From positions 1,347,501 to 1,411,500 of the forward strand of contig OZ022256.1 of the NCBI GenBank assembly GCA_963978905.1: a stretch of DNA of 64,000 nucleotides. The letters are read 5' to 3'. The notes below the pieces were generated by a model. It was not told the origin of the DNA. It made no database searches and was given only the letters and a program-made list of their open reading frames with translations. The stretch is from Trichostrongylus colubriformis (taxonomy: Eukaryota; Nematoda; Chromadorea; Rhabditida; Trichostrongylidae). A program made the position numbers and the translations under genes. Shown here one piece after another: positions 23,301-36,519 of the stretch (within the stretch, counting starts at the first letter, position 1; each line of letters opens with the position of its first letter).

Positions 23301-24818
23301 TGCACCTTTAGTCCAGAAAGTATACGGTAGGTATACGGTGAGATAATTACAGGACTAATGTGGCTAATTTCGCACTTCACCTGGCACCTCTTAGCCCTAC
23401 CTGTGAGGTGCCCCTATTTGGTTGCTTCCACCGACTGTTGACCTTTAGGATGCAAAAAGCAATGCATGTGTGTAAGGGGAAAAGCTGAAAGTGTATAAAA
23501 AGAAGTTCATTTGTAGTCTGCAGTAACACGTCATTGAACAAACCAAACCCTCAAGTTCAATACCAGTGACCACCGCCACTCATGTGTGCCTAAATATATT
23601 TTCTCTGTCAGCTCATTAGTATCTTAGGGGTAAATAGACATCTCACTCAAGTCTAGGGGATTAATTCATAGGGTAGACTCTCACACCTGTACTTGATGTA
23701 ATGTCCCTCTTTTTTCTACCTATTACTTTGTAAAAGGTCATATGAAAGGTATTTATATAGGTTCGATAAGAACATTTAATCTCTTTTCATAGGTGATAGT
23801 TTCGCATGAAAATTCTTTCAAGCCTACACTGCCGTAAGTTGTTTTAATTTCCGTTTCGTTATAATTCTAACATAAGTGGCATGATAATCCAAGAAAGGAT
23901 CCGTACCATTAAGGCGTCTGAGCCGCCTGAGAAGAAGTCTCGACCTACTACCTGCCTTGCGTCTCCCTCTACTTCAATTATTGGGATAGACGACATTGTG
24001 GGACCAGACCAGCTGGCAAGGTTCCACTAGCGTTTCATTCTCCGTTTTCCTTTTCGATTTCTTTCAAATGAGGTCATTGTATTGTACACTTCGATTAGTT
24101 CAGGTTTCAGCAACGTGTAGAGGAGATCAACAAAATGAAAGACTTGGATGACAACCAGGTATGTGCATATGTATATTTATCGTGTCAGTGCCTATGCTTC
24201 TCAGAATGAACGGACTCTCTTTTATTGTTCTCTATTACTTGGCAGTTCATACAGCTCCCATACTAATGCTCGCATGCTCATTTTTTGAGTCTTCGCTCTC
24301 ATTGATGTTGGCCAAGTATTTTCAGGTCTACCATGAAGACATCATAAGAAGGAATAGTCTATTTGATGAAGAATTGGTATCGTCTCAATCAACAGGCCAG
24401 AATCTGCAACAGAATCGTACAAGAAGGGTAGTTACCGCATCCTCGGCGGCACATCTCGGTACACATTTTATCACATTCTGATCGGTTTTGTGGGCAGTCT
24501 GTCAAATTTGTGTTTTTTGAAGCGCACACCTTGTTAAATGTCACTCCACTGGAAGTTTGGAAGTTGCCTAGAAATTTGCCTTCTCCAGAGAAGATGCCTC
24601 GAGTGGTGAGTTCTCCTACTTCATTCACATCGCTTTGGCCAAATCCCTGCTTCCAGATTCGTACCGGTGTGAGCGTAGTGAAACTAAAGAAAATCCAAAG
24701 AATGCGGGAGCAGTGCTGTGTCTTATCCCCCACCGAGTGCCAAAAGTCAGATCGCCTAGTGGAAGTAGAGTGCCTCCGTCACCCGTGCTCCACTTTAGGG
24801 ATCTATCGTTGTTCATAA
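20376..24818 (+). CDS. Unrecognised multi-exon gene, charged and partly helical product
   Basis: Likely exons: 20376-20507 (MEGEHSNNGAGGLSFSEV), 20811-20918, 21171-21211, 21271-21339, 21489-21610, 22115-22203, 23894-24020, 24104-24158, 24326-24427, 24498-24605 and 24657-24818 with a TAA stop. From the third exon onward all phases agree over 290 residues. The join 20918 to 21171 does not agree, so an exon or donor is misplaced there. The ATG follows a TCTTGCAG acceptor, as in a trans-spliced gene. Product about 370 residues: helical stretches LLEATRQMVQVVAADNRIRN and LLGRYLIERLINDAIERKEG, a basic Ser/Pro linker, a coiled-coil-like FQQRVEEINKMKDLDDNQ, and VTPLEVWKLPRNLPSPEKMP. I do not recognise a family and assign no function. 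The last exon is the least certain. Confidence 0.5.
22204..23893 (+). other. 1.7-kb intron of the unrecognised gene, nothing else identified
   Basis: No exon, RNA gene or clear repeat boundary was seen. A minus-strand frame at 22554-22787 is low-complexity in composition and unsupported. Confidence 0.35.
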
Positions 24819-27800
24819 CTGTACATTCTTTTTTTCACCACATCATCAGTGACGGAATCTTGCGAATTAGTTGTTTTCACGCCTGTTGATTGTTCTGATG
24901 TAACTAGTGTTATTTTTCCTTGAAACTAAAATATTGTATTTATTTTCATTAATGCGTCATTTTCTGCCCAACGCTCTTCTAGTCGACTGTTTCCTTCATT
25001 CCTAGACCACAACCATCATCTGTTTGATGCAAGTTATTTGCCGAAGTTGTTGCCAACCAAAATAAGCCGTTCTTGTCTTTCAGTTCGGCATATCCTCGTA
25101 TAGCTTGTCATGCTACTCTGATTTGTTTTGAAATAACGGTTTCGGATTGTGGTATTGTCACGGCGTTTATTATTGTGCATTGCACCGAAATAAACAGATG
25201 CTGTTCGTGTTGTGTTTGCGCAAAGACACGGTATCAAAACCATATTCATTTTCCATACTTCATAGAACGAGCATGACGTTTTCTGCTCTTGCGATTGTTG
25301 ATTCCGTGAATTTTGTTTATTTCCTCTTTCCTTTGTTCTTTGCTGCCCTTCATAGTATTCGTAAGGCGCGCATGCGTGGCAGCAAGAACGTGGACAGCAG
25401 GACGACGGAGCCATGGCGAAGCAAGAGCCAACGAATTGACCTAACATCCGCTTCCGCTGGGCGCGGTCGCTTACTCATGAAAAAGCATCCGTCTCATCTG
25501 CTCTAGTCTAAGCCTAGGGAGGGAAAGGAGCTTCGACATCGGTGAAATTTTACGTCTCACCCCCCCCCCCCCCGACTTTTATGGACCCACAGGCATTTCC
25601 TATATGGGAGCGGGCGGGGTACTATACCGCTCCGGAGTTCTCCTCAGGGAAAGCTCCCACTCCTTACTAGCGATGCTGCTGAGATGACAACGTTGGATTG
25701 GCATTCAGTGATGTGCTCGCTGCTGTTTTGATCTGGAAAACCAGCCCATCGGAAGGAATCTCTTATTCGTGAGACAATGGACATCATAACATTTTATAAA
25801 AGTTCAACAATAATGCAGGGGGAACAACTGGTTGAACGCTGTACAATAGCATGCCTTTCCATGTCCCACAGAACATCTACATATACAACTCCATAAAACA
25901 AACGTTACAATTCCAAATTCATGTAAAGCCCTCTCCTCACTTATTAGATCAGTTTAATATGTTGCCAAAAGATTGCCAAGACGTTACAAGAGGTTATTGC
26001 TTCCCTGTGCATTACTATTCTTAGGGTAATCTTTGATCTTTTTCGAATAGCCACTTTAGAATGGGTTATCATGATTATTTGTGCACTGATACTGATAATG
26101 AACGCTGCGACCTCAAACACTTTCGGAGTAGGTCCCATTTCGTCGCGCTGCTGGGCGAACGCTGTGGTTCATCGCCGTCGCGAGACAGTCGGGTACGAGT
26201 TTTCCTATGCGACCACGGTTGAGCGTAGCCGCGCGAACATTTCACTTTCAAATCGATCCAGTGCAACCACTCTTAATACTACACTTTCTTGCTATTTAGT
26301 ACTTGAATTTAATGCTGATTAACTCTGGTCGCTGTCTTGTAAGTGAAGCTGCTTTTTGGGATAAGATTTATCGCGAGCTGCTGGCTAGAAGATTGTGAAC
26401 CCTTGATTTCCTTCTTTTATTTTTCTTGTTCTTAATCTGAAACTAAGGAATTTTTGCATGTCTCACCTGTTGTTCAAGTACTAGGAGTTTATGCTAGAAT
26501 TTACCATGTATTATAGTAACATTCGGCTTCCCTTCAACTATGCGTATCTTAAACATTACGGAAACACTTCGAATTGGGTTATAGAAAACACTAAGATTAC
26601 TAAGATTGTTGGACTCCCGTAAATTGATAGGCGGCATTGATAGTTGTGGACTTTGGAGCCGTATAATTGGTGAACAGTATTCCACAACGGTGCCATCACA
26701 GTCAGGTGGGGGGGGGGGGGGGGGCATCTCATATCATCTTTCAAAAAGTTGCACACCTGAGTATCTATTGGGGTGCTATCGCAATGAGGGGGGGGGGGGG
26801 CATCTTATAAAATGTTGCTTATCTAAGCATCTTGAAGGGATCCTCAAGGGGTCAATCTGCATATTCAGGGATATAGGCGCTCATGTACTATGGGGATGGC
26901 ACTCGAAACACATTTGAAAGTGCAATAGAGAATTAATTCCACTACAGATCTTCAAAACATTTAATATTAACATGTCCGATTGCCAAGGGTGTTTTTATTT
27001 TAAAATGTCGAAAGTAAATAAACAAACAAAATCCTGCCTGCCATTGATGATCTCCCGTGTGTGAAGTGTCCCCCCCCAAGCCGTAGGCTAAATGGTTGGT
27101 CCTAGTTCGCGCGCACTTCCTCGTATCGCCAAGAATCAGCATGCAACATTATAAAAAACGAAGGTGTGAAGTGGGAGTGAAAGTTGTTCTGTCAGGATAG
27201 TGGCGCGGCGTGTGTCGAGTGCGCAAGTTCTATGAACACGGCGTAACCTGTAAAGACTAATCACACTTATTTTATTGTTTCTTTTTTTGTTCTTTGGGTT
27301 TTTTATGCGTGTGTGCTCTAGTATTATGTTTTTTGATGTGTTGGAAGATATTAAGATATCAGTGCAAACCGGGGAATGTGGTTTTTGCCTAAGCCTTGAG
27401 GGGGAAGGAGCTTTGTAATGGGTGAATATTTTTTAGTGTAGCAAATATTTCTTTCATCCTTCTTTTAGTTGAGGACACTCCTAGCAGCTCCTTCTTAACC
27501 TCTCAGGGTGAGGAAAAAAAATCCACTTCTTAGAAGTTGTTCTTGAGTGCCACCCCCATAGTACATGAGCGCCGGGATATATTTTTGCCTAAGCCTTCAA
27601 GGAGGAACGAAGGGACTCCTTTCCCCTTCCTGTTAGGTAAAAATAGGGTCCGGTAGTGGGATGCCCCCCCTCCCTCATTGCGATAGCACCTCTATTGGAT
27701 TTTTGTGGGGTCCGTGTGCTCATTCAAGCGTATATTCTTGCCTCAGCCTCAAAAGTGTAGGAAAGGAGAGAAGGGATTCCTTTCCTCTTCCCGACTAGGT

Positions 27801-28379
27801 AAAAATGGCGTCCGTAGTGGGATGCCCTCTCCCCTTCATTGCAAAGTGTGATAGCCCCACATCTTCTTTCCTCCATTAATGATTAGACGAAAAATAAATC
27901 CTGATTCCGCAGACTGACCCTTCAAAGATCCTTCAGCTGCCTAGGTGTGCAAGTCTTGATAATACGCTTGCGACAGCACCCCGCAACCAAGAGCACTGCG
28001 TTGCGGTCGCAACGTAAGGTTCATAATCGTGAAATTTGCGATGTTGCGATATGGTGGACTTCCTAAGAGAGGATTAGATATGCATCGAATGGCAAAATCA
28101 TGGAATTCCGGAAGCAGCCAGCCTTTTTCCGCGAATTCCACAGTGTGGCCGGTTCCACAATATCGCCACCAGATATGGTTATTTCCACTATTCCTCTGAT
28201 CGATAAATATGTAATTTTTCAACAAAGTCGCTATTTCCACGATTTCACCAATTTCCTTGGAATCGCAAGTTCCAGTTTCTTTCAATCGTCACGTATCTTT
28301 ATCATTTTCCACCAGTTTGACAATACAGCTTACTCCACTGGTTACCACTATTGAACCTGCCTCATTTTGACTTGCAGTC
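24819..28379. other. Intergenic, homopolymer- and repeat-rich
   Basis: Contains a run of 14 C at about 25560-25573, 17 G at 26708-26724 and 13 G at 26788-26800. The last two are in a short duplicated context (GGGCATCT after each). AAGCCT...GGAAAGGA blocks recur near 25510, 27390, 27590 and 27745. A GC-rich inverted stretch near 27960-28060 resembles the TCGCGAAG MITEs. No coding exon is supported. Confidence 0.45.
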
Positions 28380-31300
28380 ATGGGTGAAAACGATATGGAC
28401 ATTGACGGAGCGCCACGAACCAGCACGGGATCACGGCCGAGAAAGGATTATGCTGCCATCATAAACGAGCTCAGAAGTAGACCGATCAACAATCCCTGCC
28501 CTCGAGGAAAGGTTGGTTTTCTTGTGAGTGTGGGCTCATTGTTTTCACAGTTTGGTCTCCTCTACCGCAAGGCTTCAACCTACGGTTTTCTGCTTGCTTG
28601 CTAGCTTCTGTACCTCAAATATTTAATAGTGAGAGTTTGTCATGTGACAGCTTTTGTAATTATATAGCCTTTTTAAAGCCACTTTTCCCACTACTCACAA
28701 CGGAAATACAATGGCAGTTTGCTCATAAGATTAAGTTGTATTTGGGGTTTTGCGATGTTTTTCTCAGGCGTTCAAAAGTTTCCGCACACGGTTGTGCTAG
28801 CAAACATAGGAAAAGTTCAGTTGCATGGAAGGTCGTGCTAAGTACGCTATTGACGACATCTCTGCTGGAAATACTCTAGCGGCTTCTTGGATACGACCCC
28901 GTTACTCACTCAAGAATTGCAAAAATGGGTGCATTTCAGCAGTTGGTTATTTCCACTTTACACGCATTTAGTTTGAGTTCATTATCTGGAGAGAGAGTGC
29001 ATAATATGCAGATACCTTACATACATTCCATTTCGAACTCATTATTAGTCGGGTTTGAAGTGCACAATACGCAGAGGCGTAGGGGGAGGGGGAGTGTCAG
29101 TTTTAGCTTGGGTTAGAGGAAGGAATTCCGGGGTTTGATCAAAATTTCCTAGTGTCAAGAGGTTTCCTTCATAAGCCCATTTTCATATTTTGTGACCTTG
29201 GCGCCGGTAGTCGACTGTGGTACAGACGGCGAGCCTGTCGCCGACATCTGCAGTACTCTGGCGACACACTCTGTTTATCATCGACCGTCCATACCACAGT
29301 TATGTTCGTGGGAGGGCCCGCACAAATTTGTGGTGAAAGCGTGCGCGAATCTTTTCACAATTTGGCACTTCTCCAACATCCAGATATCGCCACAGATTGG
29401 CGTTTCACCACGATCATCACAGGGTCTCCTTCATACCTTGCGGCACTGGTTGCAAAAGCGACAATCTGACGCCGCCACAATCGATGCTACAAAGTGTGAA
29501 CGCAGTCTAATGTAGTATGGTTCGGACGAGCGTTTCAAACGGAGCGCGTCTCCAGTGTGCCGCCATTGTCGATGGCGGGCACATGATTTTGTCGTCAACG
29601 CCGGTGCCGCAAACTGTGCAGGCCGCCTAAGAACTAAGAAGTGATGAACACACCGCCCGCATTAATTCCTGCTACGGGGCCTCTGATAGTGCTAACGTAG
29701 CGCATCTTGTTGCAAAATTAAAGGCTGCAAGTTGGTTTCACTTTCAAGATAGACAGATAAGGAGAGAGTCTTTTTTCGCGATGAATACGCAGATTTTAGG
29801 TTATCATACATCCACTCCAAGCCCGTTATTTAAATTGCGACATCAGCCAAGAGGACAGTATGAACTCGACTACTACTACCACTTCACTCGTAGAATCTCC
29901 GGTATGCTACAATTTTCTCGTACAAAACCCATTACCGTCTGAATTTGCGCTTTTGAGGCTCCTTCCTATGGTACTCCACGAAGGAATCCAAAAAAGTTGA
30001 CGGGTGCCGAACAGAGGGCTTTGGATCGGCAGCGTCTGAAGGAGCGTCAGCAGCAGTACCATGAGGTAGTTGCCACGTCATTCAGTTACAGTTGTTTCAA
30101 CTCTTTTTTTAAGCAAGAAATGGCTCTGGGTGGATATTTCGATGTATTCAATGACCCATGTCCCGAATTCAAGCCTCGAAATTTTGCAAATGCTGAAACC
30201 TCATCTGAGAGTGACTCCATAGATGAGCAGCCCGAGAACTTGACGTCAGGTTTGTGCATGGTTTTCACCACAGTTTTGATGTTTACAGCTCTCTATTTTG
30301 AAATGATGTTCAGGTTCTCAAGAAGAGTCACTGAACGCCACTCTAACTGCGGATGAAGAGGAAGGTGGCAACGTTGCGACGTCATCACAAGGACGCGTCG
30401 GACAGGGTTGCTCTACCCCACAATGTATGGCCAATCATACGTTTGCCCCCTTGCGAACAATCGACGTGTCTGTGGTGAAATGCTCATCTGAGAGTACATC
30501 TAGTGATGTGAGATTTTTAAACAGTTACAATATTTGACTTTACGGAGTTATTTCGATGTGATTGCCCTTGCGTAGGTTGGGGTCAAATGATCTCATTTGG
30601 AAGGGGATACAGTCCAAATGTAGTCACCACTTTCATTTTCAGAGACTACCTGCGGCAGGTCAAACTTTCACGTGTACGCCCGTGGTTCATGCAGTTGAGC
30701 AAACCGGCAAACGGAAAGCTGTTCCTTGTGAGTGTTTGCATTGCAATTAAACATGCTTCGGACTTGCTACGCCCAAGTAAGCGTATTCATTTGGACCTAG
30801 CTCATACCCGTCAAGGATAAGAGTCATTGTAGTTAAATGACATTGGGTAAGAGAAGTATCTGAAGCCTGCAATCGGTTTTCAGAATTAGGCGATGTTTGT
30901 AGGAAATTTCACTGCGAATAGCTTAGCGCTGCTTAGAGTTCGCGATTCAGGCGATTGGGCAATTAGGCGAAAGGAAAAAGTTGTGTATCGACAGAGCGAT
31001 TAGTCGATTCATACGTTTAGGAGGAAAGGGATACATTCGAATTCGTCATTCTTCACTCCCCTAGATCATGCAAACTCGGAACTTAGCCTAAGACTGCACT
31101 AGCGGTAATATGATGCGAGCCACCTATAATATTAATAGTAATAGTGTTAACTCTCAAATCAAACTTATGTGCCAAATATTTAAAACTCTTGGTTTATCAT
31201 GTTTTGTTTTAACCGTCCTAACGTATCACCACCATGTCCTAACCTCACAATGGGCTTTTTTGCAACCAAATCAGCCCCCTTTCTGCAATGGCTTGACTAC

Positions 31301-34300
31301 TGCCCATTGTAGAAAGAATACCGCCGTTACATTATAGCCCCAACATCACGTCCGCTTAACGTGGAAAGAGAAAGAAGAAGTGATTCCATGGAAGATGTGT
31401 TGTCAAAAATGCAAAAGACACCGAAGCGTGTTTCTACAGCTGCAAAGAGGAGCACTCTGAATGTGACAAGCAAAAAGGCAAATCTGAACGTGATCGCCGA
31501 TGTCTCACACGAGTGAGTTATCCATGCCATGTTGAATATTTTTGTTCTGGTGGTAGTAGAGTGTAGTAGAGTGAGGATATGTTTTGTGAACAAATGATCA
31601 AGGCTTTTCATTTTTCTTTGAATATATTTTATATATTTTTTTCAGGAAAGCAGCTCCTGCCATGACAAGCTCTGTCCCTGAAGCAGCCAATGTCACATAC
31701 TCCCTCGAGAAGGCAAATGACACATATACTGTTCAAAAAGATGGTACATATGTGTTGGAACCGGCTGATGCAAGGGACAACAGTGCGGATGGCACACAGC
31801 AGAATGTTACGTTCTCTATTGAACAGCCGGAAATAGCTTCCGTTGCACGCGCAACTGGTACGGTTTCTTGCTCTGAAGCAACGAGATCGGCTGAGCCGAT
31901 TTTCGCGGTGCCATCCCTTCCCGTGCGAAACACAAAGAACGCAGGGAAGATTACTGTCGAGCAGAGAGAAAAGAGAGCGGTAATGAAGTCATGCTTTGGG
32001 GTTATTTTTAGTTCTCAAAATAGGATCTATTCGGTTTTGTAATTCAGGAAACTTCTCAGAAGAAAAATGCTTCTCTTTTGGAAATGATGGATGTCGACGT
32101 GCCGTCACCAGGAAAAACATTGTTCGCCGCTCTTCCCTCAAAGAAGGTTACTTTTCTCAGCTGGCTATGACACACCGTCCTCAACACAATTGTATAATTT
32201 TAGCAACGTACGTTGGTGAAAACACCTGTCAGAACGAAACCGCCTGAGAATGAAGGTATCTTTGGTTTTTTTTTTATTGTTTTCTGAAAGTTTCAGCAGT
32301 GATTCTTGTTCACTGTCTTGATGGCCAACATCCTAAATCTGCTTTTTGGGTATGGGAGAGCATGTTCTGAACAAGTTGTAAACGGCTGCGTTAGTTAAGT
32401 ACTATCCCTGACGTAGAGAATTTTTCGCAGTTTTTGATGACTTGGTGGTTTCTCACTTGTTTATTGTATCTGTAAGCTATTTTAACTTCGTCTAAGTGTT
32501 AAGATGCAATGGAAGTATCGATTGCCATGTCTGATATAAGTCAACAGCCGTCAGTAGAATCAGGTGATGATTCGGTCGTAGATCCACAGTCGGATCCACG
32601 TCCAAGTCAGGCGACTCCTACCCGTGCTCCCGGTTTCAGCCGTCGCCCTCGCAACACGGTAAGTCAGTAAAGCTCTCTGATCTCTGATGACTATACATAG
32701 AGTTTCAGCCGGATGTTTCATTGACCGTTTCCTCTACACCGATATCACCCGACAAGAAGAAGAGTGGGCAATCGCCATTTGCAGGGTTAAGTCCAAAGAG
32801 TAGAGAAGAGGCTCTGAAGGTACTGATGTTTTTGTTCTCCTTCGATTTTCTTATTATAAACTGTTTAGAAAAGCGTTGAACGTCTGTCACAACCGCGGAA
32901 AGCAGAAGGCCTGTGTTGTCCTAGGGAGTGGAAGAAACAGGTGAGTTTGGAAAAGAAACTAAGTTTTCATTGGTTGCAGTGAAGCATTTCCATTCAATTT
33001 TTGATGTTCCAGGAGGGAAAGAACGTGGTACGACGAGTGCTAAATTCTCCGATGGTCAGTGTCGTCCGTGGCTGCAATGTACCCGCACCAATGACGCCGT
33101 TCCAGCCTCTTGGTTCGGATGATCTTATTTCAACGTACATACGTATGAAGCATACAGTTTTTGATTCTTTTGAAGATTGTTCGCGAATGGCTACATTCAA
33201 TGCCGAGCGTAGTGGAACAGTGCGTCGTGGACCAACGTCTAGATTGCGGCTGAATGGAACTTCAGATTCCAACCTGCTGAAACGTCTGGGTGATTATAAG
33301 CCTCAAGAAAAAGAGCCTGCAACACTCCCATCAGACGGCGACCCTACTGCAAAGGAACAAGTGGTGGAAGTCGCTGACATGGACCCAGTGATGCCCTCCG
33401 CGGTGAGTTCCATAGTTCGTAATTCTTCTCATCAAGAAAGGATTCTATGGATGTTGCTTGCTTTCAGTCTCCTCCCGCTGGAAAAAATGCTAGCTCTACT
33501 GCCTCTCTCGTAAGTTTCATAGTCACAACTTTTTCCACGTGCAACATAACGGCCCGATTTGTCTGTTCATCTTTTCATTCAGAATATTGTGCCGGCTGAA
33601 TATGAAAAGACACTCATGGACGCTGCTCGTTCACTGAGTTTAGAAGGTAACATAAAATTTGTGCGATTCATCGATGGTTTTGATGGGAGATTTTTTTTTT
33701 GACGTTTGGACATCCTTACTATCCAAAATTGTGTTGTTCGCGTTTGTAGGAGACTTACGAGTAACTGTCATTCGTTCATGTGTTCAGTTCTGTACCAAAT
33801 TGTTCAGATATATCACCGGCAAGGATGGATCAAGCAGATGAGCGGAATACTCCAAGTGAAACGATGGCGGGGAGGAGACAGGCCCCTCAAAGTGCGCTTA
33901 GTTATTGTTTTCGTACGTAACAGAGAAGTTGAAGCTTGTTGTATAGGGCTGCTTGCTGATAGTCTATGTTCAACGAATACGCCCCATCGCGACCCATGTG
34001 CACCTTTTAAACGCCCGATCTACAAATCGTCGGATTATCAGGCATTGGAATCATTCGGTGGAGGTGTTGGAGCAGTTTCCTCTGGTATGTGATTCTAGAT
34101 ATGAATGTATTTCCACTGTATTAACGTGTATTCCATTCACAGAAGACTCCACAATCATCACAGATTTCGATCCCATAGAAATTGAGGGGGAAAGAAAGCG
34201 AAACAGACTGGAGCCTATGGTTTTGAAGCCACGGAGAGTGGGTGAGTGGTGACTTTCAGCGACTTTTCACTGTATCTGTACCAGGTTACTGACTTCGAGA

Positions 34301-35168
34301 CTCCAGTGGCTTGCAAAAGTGAAAATTTTCAACATTCAGTTCATCCCGACCCACCACCTGATCCAAACGTGCGCCGATCATCGCGTAATCGGATGAAGCC
34401 TGTTCGCCAGTGGCTTGGTGAAAAACCGGTTTATGCCATGTCACCTGGAGGTTAGTCGTTACCGATTGTCTCAATGTTTTAGTTTTTGTTTCTTCCTTCA
34501 TTTTTACTGTGCTCCCTTTTTTTCTATCATTATTAAAGTACACTTAGTAATATCGACTTACCTCAACAGATTTCTGAGTAGCTATCTAGGTTGCACCCTT
34601 GTTGCGCCATCGCCGCAGTTGCTCGAGCCGAGTTAGCCACGCCCATTTGGCTCGGGTGGGTGTGTCTACCGGTTCGAGTGGGTCTCGCTCTGTCGCTCAA
34701 GGAGATTAATCTGAAATTTGAGACGTGTGCCTCCGATAAAGGTTCAGAAGAGGATCAGGAACACGAATACTCTTATGCATTGTAGGTGGAAAAACGTTGG
34801 TAGGAGTGACTGAAGTTGAAATACGGGAAGAGCGGTGGTTAAAAGTGCGAACGGTGAATCATAGTTTGGCTATGGAAAGGGAACTAAAAATTGCGGGTAA
34901 GTCTTATTGTTCTGTTTTCCTTCCTTTTCTAATTCCTTTCATATTACCATGTAAATCAGGTTGGAAATCTCATGACTCACTTAGTCAAGGGATTCTCTTT
35001 CCTTTTGCAGCTCATAATCGCGCTCTCCGTGAAAAACGGAAGCAGGAAGCACGAGAACGAAAGCAGCAACGTCTTCGAGACCTGCGAGCCCGCCATCGAA
35101 GAGGGTTGGATCTCAATGTAACAGCTGATTCGATCGTGACGAGCAGCGATGAGGAAGACTCGCATTAG
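28380..35168 (+). CDS. hcp-4: Kinetochore protein CENP-C (C. elegans HCP-4 type), complete, 1000 residues
   Basis: Twenty-two exons join in phase: 28380-28511, 29800-29901, 29958-30065, 30114-30249, 30314-30507, 30643-30727, 31338-31512, 31646-31979, 32048-32146, 32204-32255, 32504-32658, 32709-32819, 32869-32940, 33013-33402, 33468-33509, 33583-33646, 33808-33891, 33947-34084, 34143-34237, 34285-34450, 34786-34896 and 35011-35168. The identifying feature is the CENP-C motif at about residues 884-902, NVRRSSRNRMKPVRQWLGE, followed by SPGGGKTLVGVTEVEI, which aligns with the human motif and the sequence after it. The motif binds CENP-A nucleosomes. The first 850 residues are disordered, rich in Ser/Thr/Pro, with many SP/TP sites (TPRRNPKK, SPFAGLSP). 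After the motif comes a strongly basic helix (REKRKQEARERKQQRLRDL) and an acidic end SSDEEDSH. No cupin dimerisation domain is visible. The ATG sits 3 bases after a CTTGCAG acceptor, consistent with trans-splicing. Confidence 0.9.
28512..29799 (+). other. First intron of CENP-C with MITE-like sequence
   Basis: A GC-rich block at about 29195-29515 has diverged inverted ends (TTTTGTGACC...GCTACAAAGTGTGAACGC) like the CATACTTTG MITEs. No exon is needed, since phase is kept from 28511 to 29800. Confidence 0.4.
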
Positions 35169-36519
35169 ATTATACCAAATAACCCTTTTATTTCTAACTA
35201 ATCAATGTCTTCTGTAAATTGAATTGGGTCACATTTACTAGTACTTTCATTTTGTAAGTATAACGGAAAGTTTGTGTGAAATTTCTCTGTAAATGGATGA
35301 ATTGTATCACTTGTCTCTACATGATTTTCAAAGATAGCTGTTTTCCGTTTTTAGATTGATGGGTGGATTTTTTCGATGAATAATCGAAAATGATAACTGA
35401 AATAATGTGTAGCCACAAGTAACCTTATGTGGAAATGGAGAATCAGGGGTTGTGTCAGAGACTGGATGCACAAGAAAAGAAGGTATGATGAGTGAGCAGC
35501 AGAGCTAAAGTAGCTTGTAAGTAGCAGGCTGTACCTGCACTTACAATTAGCAAACTGTGGCGTGAGTCCACCGGCTGTTAATCGTTGGGACAAAGAGCGT
35601 TTTAGACAGCGGGTGTCAGCAACGGGCGTCCTATGCAGTTGAGTCCTGCAGCGCTTCCATCTCTTCCGCCCAAAATCAGTGACGACATCCCTTTGAATCC
35701 AACTATTATAGATAGGATGCGTCTAACTACGTGTGAGGCCGCCGACGGACTTCGCAATTTTGCGGCATCGCAGTTTCGCACGTGGAGCTACAACTCTGAG
35801 ATTGTGCAATGAGGTAACTTCGCGTGCGCGGCGGCAACATCGCAATCGTGAAGTCTGACTGCGGCCTGAGCGCATATTAGCTACAACGGACTGGGTGACG
35901 GCTGAGGGATGCCTCTCACGAGCAAAGCTGGTCCTCGCGGCCCAGATCTAATTTCTGAACGATCGCATACCGGAAGCGTAATACTATGCGATGCAACCGC
36001 TTCAACCATTACAGCATTGAGTCATCATCGAACATCCACATGTTTTCAACATATATCACCAGCTGTCTAATTCCTCACCCGGATGGACGACATTCGACGG
36101 AAAAGTCTGCCTGATGAGAAAAAGCCTTGCCCAATAATCGTTCCACCATCTCATTTCATCGTACCTACAACCCTCTGATTCTGCATGGAAACCTCGCGAA
36201 ACAACCGGCACCATCACTGAACGAAGGGTGCGGAAATTGTCGTGATTTCCCATGTTTCGATTTCCCAATATTGATCATCAGTCTTGGACGCATTATCGAT
36301 CTGAGGAGGAATGAACATAAATGTAAAAGTGGCATATGTATAAGTGATGACAACACGCATGGTCGCTGTCATCACCAATCCTTGAATAATTCATCCGACT
36401 TCGGGAGAAGAATTTTACACATGGTTTTATTACGAAAAAACTTGAGATTTAAAATGTTATGTGAGGTTGAACGGAGATGAAAAATATCACATATTACAAA
36501 AATCTTCATCCATGGATCA
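35169..36519. other. Intergenic between convergent CENP-C and PRCC genes
   Basis: No coding exon seen. A MITE with ends AGGCCGCCGACGGACTTCGC and its relative GTGAAGTCTGACTGCGGCCT lies at 35736-35867. Confidence 0.5.
35736..35867. mobile_element. Small MITE with AGGCCGC...GACTTCGC ends
   Basis: A 132-bp imperfect inverted repeat rich in TTGCGGCATCGCA-type words. It shares end sequence with 8925-9047 and part of 20200-20290. Confidence 0.55.

Noticed and set aside
25034..25506. 119- to 137-codon frames on both strands
   Set aside because: Neither shows a domain, signal peptide or consistent splicing with a neighbour; overlap on both strands suggests chance.
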